NCBI GenBank assembly: GCA_050701635.1
Contig: JBOGDF010000238.1
Span: 1 to 8,748 of the forward strand
DNA length: 8,748 nt
Reading direction: 5' to 3'
Source: WHSM01 sp050701635
GTDB lineage: Bacteria > Actinomycetota > Actinomycetes > Mycobacteriales > Micromonosporaceae
Positions 5,425-8,748 of the stretch are shown one piece after another; positions within the stretch are counted from its first letter, which is position 1; every line of letters begins with the position of its first letter. The notes beneath the pieces are model-generated. The model ran no database searches. It saw only the letters and a list, made by a program, of their open reading frames with translations, and had not been told where the DNA came from. The position numbers were made by a program, and so were the translations under genes.

Positions 5425-5955
5425 GGCGAGCTCGTCGGCGAGCGCCTCGATCAGCGTGCTGCGGGCCCGGGCGACCCGGGAGCGGATCGTCCCCACCGGC
5501 ACGCCCTCGACGGCGGCCGCCTCCTCGTACGACAGCCCGAGCACCTGGGTGAGCACCAGCGCGCTGCGTCGCTCCGGCGGCAACCGGTCCAGCAGGTCGG
5601 CGGCGGCGACCGAGTCGGCGGGATCCGGCGCCGCGTCGCGCTTGGGCTGCACGGTGAGCAGCGACTCGAGCCGGCGGCGGCGGGTCACCGTACGCAGATG
5701 GTCGGCGCAGGTACGCCGCGCGATCCCGAACAGCCAGGTCCGCGCCGTGGAACGGGCTTCGAAGGACGACAGCCCCCGGAACGCCCGCAGGTAGGTCTCC
5801 TGCACCAGGTCGTCGGCGGCGCCCGGGTCGACCAGCGCCGCGGCCAGCCGCCACACCTCGGCCTGGGTATGCCGTACGAACGCCGCCTGCGCCACCGGGT
5901 CACCATCCGCGGCGGCGAGTGCCCAACGGGTCACCGGGTCCAGGGCCGAGCTCAC
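5419..5955 (-). CDS. sigC: ECF RNA polymerase sigma factor, SigC-like
   Basis: A 178-residue ECF sigma factor with only regions 2 and 4. Region 2 spans about 10-92: core-binding DDLVQETYLRAFRGL (48-62) and -10 recognition STARTWLFGIARRTCADHLR (69-88). Region 4 spans about 113-170, with helix-turn-helix LSYEEAAAVEGVPVGTIRSR (141-160). Blocks such as AFxxxTQxxVWR, SARTWL-IAR-ADH and LLTQLLGLSYxxAAAVxGxPVGTIRSRVARAR recall Mycobacterium tuberculosis SigC, linked to copper acquisition there, and Corynebacterium SigC, linked to respiratory oxidases. GTG at 5955 is preferred: a TACCCT box ends 8 bases before it, suggesting a leaderless mRNA. An ATG at 5997 would add 14 residues without family likeness. 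It is divergent from its probable anti-sigma gene. Confidence 0.92.
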   Translation of the reverse strand: MSSALDPVTRWALAAADGDPVAQAAFVRHTQAEVWRLAAALVDPGAADDLVQETYLRAFRGLSSFEARSTARTWLFGIARRTCADHLRTVTRRRRLESLLTVQPKRDAAPDPADSVAAADLLDRLPPERRSALVLTQVLGLSYEEAAAVEGVPVGTIRSRVARARSTLIEALADELAS

Positions 5956-5963
5956 AGCTCCCC

Positions 5964-5969
5964 AGGGTA
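5964..5969 (-). promoter_or_regulatory. -10 box TACCCT of sigC
   Basis: TACCCT (TANNNT) on the minus strand ends 8 bases before the GTG at 5955. It fits a housekeeping promoter with a leaderless transcript. No GGGAAC/CGACTA pair faces sigC, so the sigma gene itself does not appear to be self-activated from here. Confidence 0.45.
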
Positions 5970-6004
5970 CGGGGGCCGCCACGGGATGCGGAAACACGGC
6001 CGGC

Positions 6005-6033
6005 GGGAACTCGTACCCCCTGATGGGCGACTA
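6005..6033 (+). promoter_or_regulatory. SigC-type ECF promoter of the anti-sigma gene
   Basis: GGGAAC (6005-6010), 17 bases, CGACTA (6028-6033), then 7 bases to the ATG at 6041. Spacer length, both hexamers and distance to the start codon are identical to those before the mauE-like gene on the other strand, while the spacers differ. The position also decides the start codon: the in-frame ATG at 6023 would lie inside the promoter. Confidence 0.72.
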
Positions 6034-6040
6034 TCGGGGC

Positions 6041-6691
6041 ATGGACTGCGGTGAGGTACGTGAGGCGCTCTCGGCGCTGCTGGATTCGGAAACGCCACCG
6101 GTGACGGCGGAGGTGGCGCGGCGGCACCTGGCCGGCTGTGCGGACTGCCGGCAGTGGCAGTTGCGCGCCGAGCAGGTGACCCGGCAGGTACGGGTCGGTG
6201 CCGCGGCCGACGTACCGGATCTCACCGCGCGGGTGCTGGCGGCGGTGAACGCCGACCGTGCGGCGTCGGGTGCCGGGCGCTCAGGGGGGCGCCCGGCAGC
6301 CGCCCGGTGGCCGGGGTGGCGTACCGCGCTGCGGATCGCGGTGGCGCTGGCCGCGGTGCTGCAGCTCGGGCTGGCGCTGCCGGAGCTGCTGTTCGGCGCC
6401 GCCGGGGAGCTGCACACCCACCGGGAGGGCGCGTCGTTCGACGTCGCGATCGCGGTCGGGTTCCTGCTGGCGGCGCGCTACCCGGAGCGGGCCCGCGCGC
6501 TGATGCCGGTGGCGGCGGTGCTCGCCGTGGCGCTGGCGCTCACCACCGGGATCGACCTGGCGAACGGCGCCACCACGGTGCTGCACGAGGTCGGCCACGC
6601 GCTGGTGATCCTGCAGGCCGGGCTGCTGTGGGCGCTGGGGCGTACTGGCCGGCCGGCGGTGCTGGACGCGGGGCGTACCGCGGTGGTGTGA
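6041..6691 (+). CDS. membrane-bound ZAS anti-sigma factor with four-helix sensor domain
   Basis: A 216-residue protein. The N-terminus is a zinc-associated anti-sigma (zf-HC2) domain: MDC with Cys3, then HLAGCADC with His29, Cys33 and Cys36 (the H-x3-C-x2-C motif). It should hold SigC at the membrane. Helices lie at about 95-117, 132-147, 153-173 and 180-199. If the ZAS domain is cytoplasmic, the 1-2 loop (LHTHRE; His125, His127) and the outer end of helix 4 (LHEVGH; His182, Glu183, His186) both face outwards, forming a potential metal- or heme-binding site. The HExxH there is unlikely to be a protease given the tiny four-helix domain. ATG at 6041 is used, not 6023, because of the promoter and because MDC begins this family. 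ycnI follows on the same strand after 97 bp. The pairing with SigC is inferred from adjacency and promoter. Confidence 0.88.
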   Translation: MDCGEVREALSALLDSETPPVTAEVARRHLAGCADCRQWQLRAEQVTRQVRVGAAADVPDLTARVLAAVNADRAASGAGRSGGRPAAARWPGWRTALRIAVALAAVLQLGLALPELLFGAAGELHTHREGASFDVAIAVGFLLAARYPERARALMPVAAVLAVALALTTGIDLANGATTVLHEVGHALVILQAGLLWALGRTGRPAVLDAGRTAVV

Positions 6692-6694
6692 GCC

Positions 6695-6766
6695 GGCGGG
6701 TTGGCCTGCGGGGCGCCGGGCGGGTTGGCCTGCGGCGCGGCAGGCGGGTTGGCCTGCGGGACGCCG
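6695..6766. repeat. three 24-bp tandem repeats
   Basis: Three direct copies start at 6695, 6719 and 6743. Each opens with the identical 17 bases GGCGGGTTGGCCTGCGG and ends with a variable 7-base tail; a fourth partial copy (GGCGG) starts at 6767. They lie 3 bases after the anti-sigma stop and fill the gap to ycnI. The 24-bp period equals eight codons (GGLACGxx in one frame), but no start or family supports translation. Confidence 0.9.
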
Positions 6767-6788
6767 GGCGGTGGGAGAAGATCGGCGG

Positions 6789-7604
6789 ATGATCAGACGT
6801 CTGTGCGCCGGCGTACTCGGTGCGGTGGTGATCGCGGTGCTGGGGTACGCGCACCCGGCCGCTGCGCACGTCACGGTGGATCCCGGCGTCGCCGTCCAGG
6901 GCGGGTACGCCCGGGTGGTGTTCCGGGTGCCGAACGAGCGCGACGACGCCAGCACCGTCAAGGTCGAGGTACGGCTGCCCGAGGCGCACCCGGTGGCGGC
7001 GGTACGCACCATGCCGGTGCCGGGCTGGAAGACGGCGGTGAAGACCCGTACGCTCGCCACCCCGATCGAGCGGCACGGCGTGAAGGTGAACGTGGTGGTG
7101 AGCCACCTGACGTGGACCGCCGCGTCGAAGCAGGCGGCGATCGCGCCCGGTCAGTTCCTGGAGTTTCCGGTGTCGCTGGGGCCGCTGCCGGAGACCGCCA
7201 CGATGGTGTTCCCGGCGGTGCAGACGTACAGCAACCGCGAGGTGGTGCAGTGGGCCGAGGAGCCGACCGGCGGTGAGGAGCCGGAGCACCCGGCGCCGGT
7301 GCTGACGCTGGCGAAGCCGCCCAACGGCAACGCCGCGGTCCCGACCGGGGTCACCGACCGCGGCACCGCTGCGGCGCCGGCCGCCACCGAGTCAGACCGC
7401 GACGGTGGTACGCCGCTCTGGCTCGGCCTGGTGGCGCTGCCCGCCGCCCTGGTCGCGCTCTCGCTGGGCGGCCTGGCCTACCTGCGTACCCGCGAGGTCG
7501 ACGAGGAGGACTTCGACGACGAGCCCGACGACGAGCTGGAGTCGGACGACGAAGCGGAGCCCGAGCCGCCGGTACGCACGCCGCGCCGCCCGTCCCCGAA
7601 GTGA
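6789..7604 (+). CDS. ycnI: YcnI-family (DUF1775) copper-binding membrane protein
   Basis: A 271-residue exported protein. The signal peptide spans 1-26 with the cleavage-like end HPAAA before His27, so the mature chain would start with HVTVDPG. In the YcnI family this N-terminal His is part of the copper site. The DUF1775 domain (27 to about 160) shows FRVPNERDDAST (45-56, with the conserved Glu50), PVPGWKT (76-82), SHLTWTA (105-111), GQFLEF and YSNREVVQW (147-155). A Thr/Ala/Pro-rich linker leads to one helix at about 209-231. After it comes a very acidic cytoplasmic tail (EEDFDDEPDDELESDDEAE, 239-257) and a basic end; that tail is unusual. ATG at 6789 is chosen for the signal peptide; a GGAG lies 12 bases upstream. 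It may be co-transcribed with the anti-sigma gene. Confidence 0.93.
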   Translation: MIRRLCAGVLGAVVIAVLGYAHPAAAHVTVDPGVAVQGGYARVVFRVPNERDDASTVKVEVRLPEAHPVAAVRTMPVPGWKTAVKTRTLATPIERHGVKVNVVVSHLTWTAASKQAAIAPGQFLEFPVSLGPLPETATMVFPAVQTYSNREVVQWAEEPTGGEEPEHPAPVLTLAKPPNGNAAVPTGVTDRGTAAAPAATESDRDGGTPLWLGLVALPAALVALSLGGLAYLRTREVDEEDFDDEPDDELESDDEAEPEPPVRTPRRPSPK

Positions 7605-7615
7605 GCCCGGTGGGG

Positions 7616-7663
7616 GCTGGTTCGGGTCGTTCCCGAGACGGGCGCTAGTTCGGGTCGTTACCG
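7616..7663. repeat. 28-bp spaced direct repeat at the end of the thioredoxin-like gene
   Basis: GTTCGGGTCGTT occurs at 7620-7631 and 7648-7659; similarity extends to GCTxGTTCGGGTCGTTxCCG on both sides. The right copy encodes the last codons (GNDPN-stop) of the minus-strand thioredoxin-like gene, and the left copy repeats them just past the stop. TCGGG/CCCGA (7622-7636) can form a small hairpin between the convergent genes. Confidence 0.7.
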
Positions 7664-8205
7664 GGGCGCCACTTGATGGAGCAGCCCACGCTCGGCTGGT
7701 GCGGCTCCGGCACCGGCTTGCCGCCCAGCACGGTGTCGATCGCGTGCCGCAGCAGCTCCCCGGTCACCGGCTTGTCGTTGCCCGGTGTGGAGTGGTCGAA
7801 CGCGCCCCGGTACGCCAGCCGGCCCTGGCCGTCGTACAGGAAGAAGTCGGGGGTGCACGCGGCGCGGAAGTCCTTGGCGGCCTGCTGGCTCTCGTCGACG
7901 AGGTACGGGAAGTTCCAGCCGGCGCGGGCGCGCTGCTCCCGCAGGTACTTCGCCGCGTCGTCGGGGTAGTTGTCGGTGTCGTTGCTGCAGATCCCGACAA
8001 TGCCAATCTGGGGGTACGCCGCCAGCGTCTCGCCCAGCTCGGATTCCAGATGCCGTACGTACGGGCAGTGGTTGGAGAGGAAGATCACCAGTAACGCGGG
8101 GGCGTCGTCGAAGTCGGCGCGCCGGATCGTCGGTCCGTCCAGCGAGGGCACCGCGAAATCGGGCACCGGGCTACCGAGCGGGACCATGAACGACGACACC
8201 GCCAT
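7645..8205 (-). CDS. thioredoxin-fold protein with single-Cys SNHC site (AhpC/TSA-like)
   Basis: A 186-residue cytoplasmic thioredoxin-fold protein: GSPVPDFAVPSLDG start (11-24) as in AhpC/TSA proteins, a LLVIFLSNHCPYVRHLE active-site strand (38-54), GICSNDTDNYPDD (71-83), and a cis-Pro loop ACTPDFFLYD (116-125). It belongs to the group whose motif is usually CNHCP; here the first Cys is Ser44, leaving Cys47 alone at the site, with Cys73, Cys117 and Cys175 elsewhere. A dithiol oxidoreductase reaction is therefore not assured; peroxidase-like or binding chemistry through one Cys is possible. ATG at 8205 is preceded by GAGGAGG 5 bases upstream, which rules out the longer frame starting at 8289. 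It converges with ycnI (40 bp between stops). Confidence 0.88.
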   Translation of the reverse strand: MAVSSFMVPLGSPVPDFAVPSLDGPTIRRADFDDAPALLVIFLSNHCPYVRHLESELGETLAAYPQIGIVGICSNDTDNYPDDAAKYLREQRARAGWNFPYLVDESQQAAKDFRAACTPDFFLYDGQGRLAYRGAFDHSTPGNDKPVTGELLRHAIDTVLGGKPVPEPHQPSVGCSIKWRPGNDPN

Positions 8206-8210
8206 CGAAT

Positions 8211-8217
8211 CCTCCTC
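8211..8217 (-). promoter_or_regulatory. strong ribosome binding site of the thioredoxin-like gene
   Basis: GAGGAGG on the minus strand, 5 bases before the ATG at 8205; it fixes the start and contrasts with the leaderless genes of the window. Confidence 0.8.
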
Positions 8218-8246
8218 ATCACCGTACGGGCTGTTGCCTCGTACCC

Positions 8247-8252
8247 ACCCTA
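8247..8252 (-). promoter_or_regulatory. probable -10 box of the thioredoxin-like gene
   Basis: TAGGGT (TANNNT) on the minus strand, about 41 bases before the ATG. A TTGCTC (8273-8268) lies 15 bases upstream as a possible, short-spaced -35. Tentative. Confidence 0.35.
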
Positions 8253-8322
8253 GGTGCGGGGCACGCGGAGCAACTCCCCGGGCTGGCACGGATGGGGGGC
8301 TCGCGTTCTGGTACGCGGCACC

Positions 8323-8328
8323 TATGGT
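8323..8328 (+). promoter_or_regulatory. probable -10 box of the calcium-repeat gene
   Basis: TATGGT fits TANNNT and would start transcription near 8335, giving a leader of about 37 bases with the strong ribosome site at 8358-8364. No clear -35 is seen. Confidence 0.35.
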
Positions 8329-8357
8329 GGGCCAGGTGCATGGGCAGGAAAGGCAAC

Positions 8358-8364
8358 GGAGGGG
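8358..8364 (+). promoter_or_regulatory. ribosome binding site of the calcium-repeat gene
   Basis: GGAGGGG, 7 bases before the GTG at 8372. It identifies this GTG as the start of a gene whose 3' end lies outside the window. Confidence 0.75.
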
Positions 8365-8371
8365 TTAACCA

Positions 8372-8748
8372 GTGACGGACTACGAGACCAACGTCGACAT
8401 CGATGGCGACGGCCAGTGGGACGACGTAGAAGTCACCGAGCACGCCGACGGCACGGTCACCTTGGAGGGTGACGTCGACGGCGACGGCACGGTCGACTTC
8501 GTAGGCCACGACGACAACGCCGACGGCCTGGTCGACTACGCCGATTACGACGAGAACGGCGACGGCCAGCTGGACACCCGCTGGACGGACGACAACGGCG
8601 ACGGCTGGCTCGACAGCTCCGAGCCGCTGGTGGACGACTCCGCCGCGTCCGGTGGCGAGGGCGGTTCCGGCGAGGGCTCCGAGGCTCCGCCGGCCGGCGG
8701 CGAGCCGGGCGGCGAGTCGGGCGGCGAAGCACCGGACAACAGCGGTGC
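8372..8748 (+). CDS. acidic calcium-binding repeat protein (DxDGDG type), 5' part
   Basis: An open frame from GTG to the window end, 125 codons visible. The protein is extremely acidic and made of short Asp loops: DIDGDGQWD (9-17), DVDGDGTVD (34-42), DDNADGLVD (47-55), DENGDGQLD (60-68) and DDNGDGWLD (73-81), with a degenerate unit between the first two. The last four follow each other every 13 residues. The D-x-[DN]-x-D-G-x-x-D pattern is that of EF-hand, dockerin and thrombospondin type 3 calcium loops. The 13-residue spacing without EF-hand helices is closest to thrombospondin type 3 or dockerin-like arrays. After residue 88 a Gly/Glu/Ser/Pro-rich linker begins and continues out of the window. 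There is no signal peptide, so location is unclear. The start is supported by the Shine-Dalgarno sequence. Family name unknown to me. Confidence 0.82.
   Translation, partial: MTDYETNVDIDGDGQWDDVEVTEHADGTVTLEGDVDGDGTVDFVGHDDNADGLVDYADYDENGDGQLDTRWTDDNGDGWLDSSEPLVDDSAASGGEGGSGEGSEAPPAGGEPGGESGGEAPDNSG

Noticed and set aside
6584..6598. HEVGH as a zinc metalloprotease active site
   Set aside because: The domain is only four short helices with no third ligand motif of site-2 or HExxH proteases; kept only as a possible ligand cluster.

Overview
The window is high-GC actinobacterial DNA, most likely from Micromonosporaceae or a close relative. This rests on the strong G/C third-position bias, frequent GTG starts, several apparently leaderless genes with a TANNNT box 7-8 bases before the start codon, and typical actinobacterial families (SigC-like ECF sigma factor, ZAS anti-sigma, YcnI, F510_1955-type propeller). 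All product names come from reading the sequence; no database search was run.

Left part (1-1737): the 3' end of an Lgt-like membrane gene (+) meets, stop to stop, a small two-helix membrane protein gene (-). That gene lies 21 bp downstream of a membrane-anchored Asp-box/YCF48-type beta-propeller gene (-). A gene-poor stretch of about 760 bp follows (1738-2495). It ends at an isolated tRNA gene (-, 2496-2570) with anticodon UAG (Leu) but a five-base variable loop, which is unusual for a leucine tRNA.

Middle (2571-4118): degenerate 15-16 bp tandem repeats separate the tRNA from a Bcp-type peroxiredoxin gene (-). The peroxiredoxin gene is divergent from an RlmA-type 23S rRNA methyltransferase gene (+). 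Both look leaderless, and their -10 boxes face away from each other within 51 bp.

Core (4135-7604): a redox/copper cluster around a SigC-like ECF sigma factor. On the minus strand are sigC, then mauE-like and dsbA-like genes joined by a GTGA overlap. Divergent from sigC are a four-helix ZAS anti-sigma gene and a YcnI copper-binding gene. The main observation is that the same motif, GGGAAC-N17-CGACTA followed by exactly 7 bases and a start codon, stands before both the anti-sigma gene and the mauE-like gene. It resembles the promoter I recall for Corynebacterium SigC. The inferred model is that SigC drives its own membrane inhibitor and a thiol-redox operon. The anti-sigma carries an outward-facing His cluster (HxH plus HExxH) that could sense metal, heme or redox state.

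Right part (7645-8748): a thioredoxin-fold protein gene (-) with a single-Cys SNHC site converges on ycnI. Divergent from it is an open-ended gene (+) for a very acidic protein with 13-residue DxDGDG-type calcium-binding repeats followed by a Gly/Glu/Ser/Pro-rich linker; it runs off the window.
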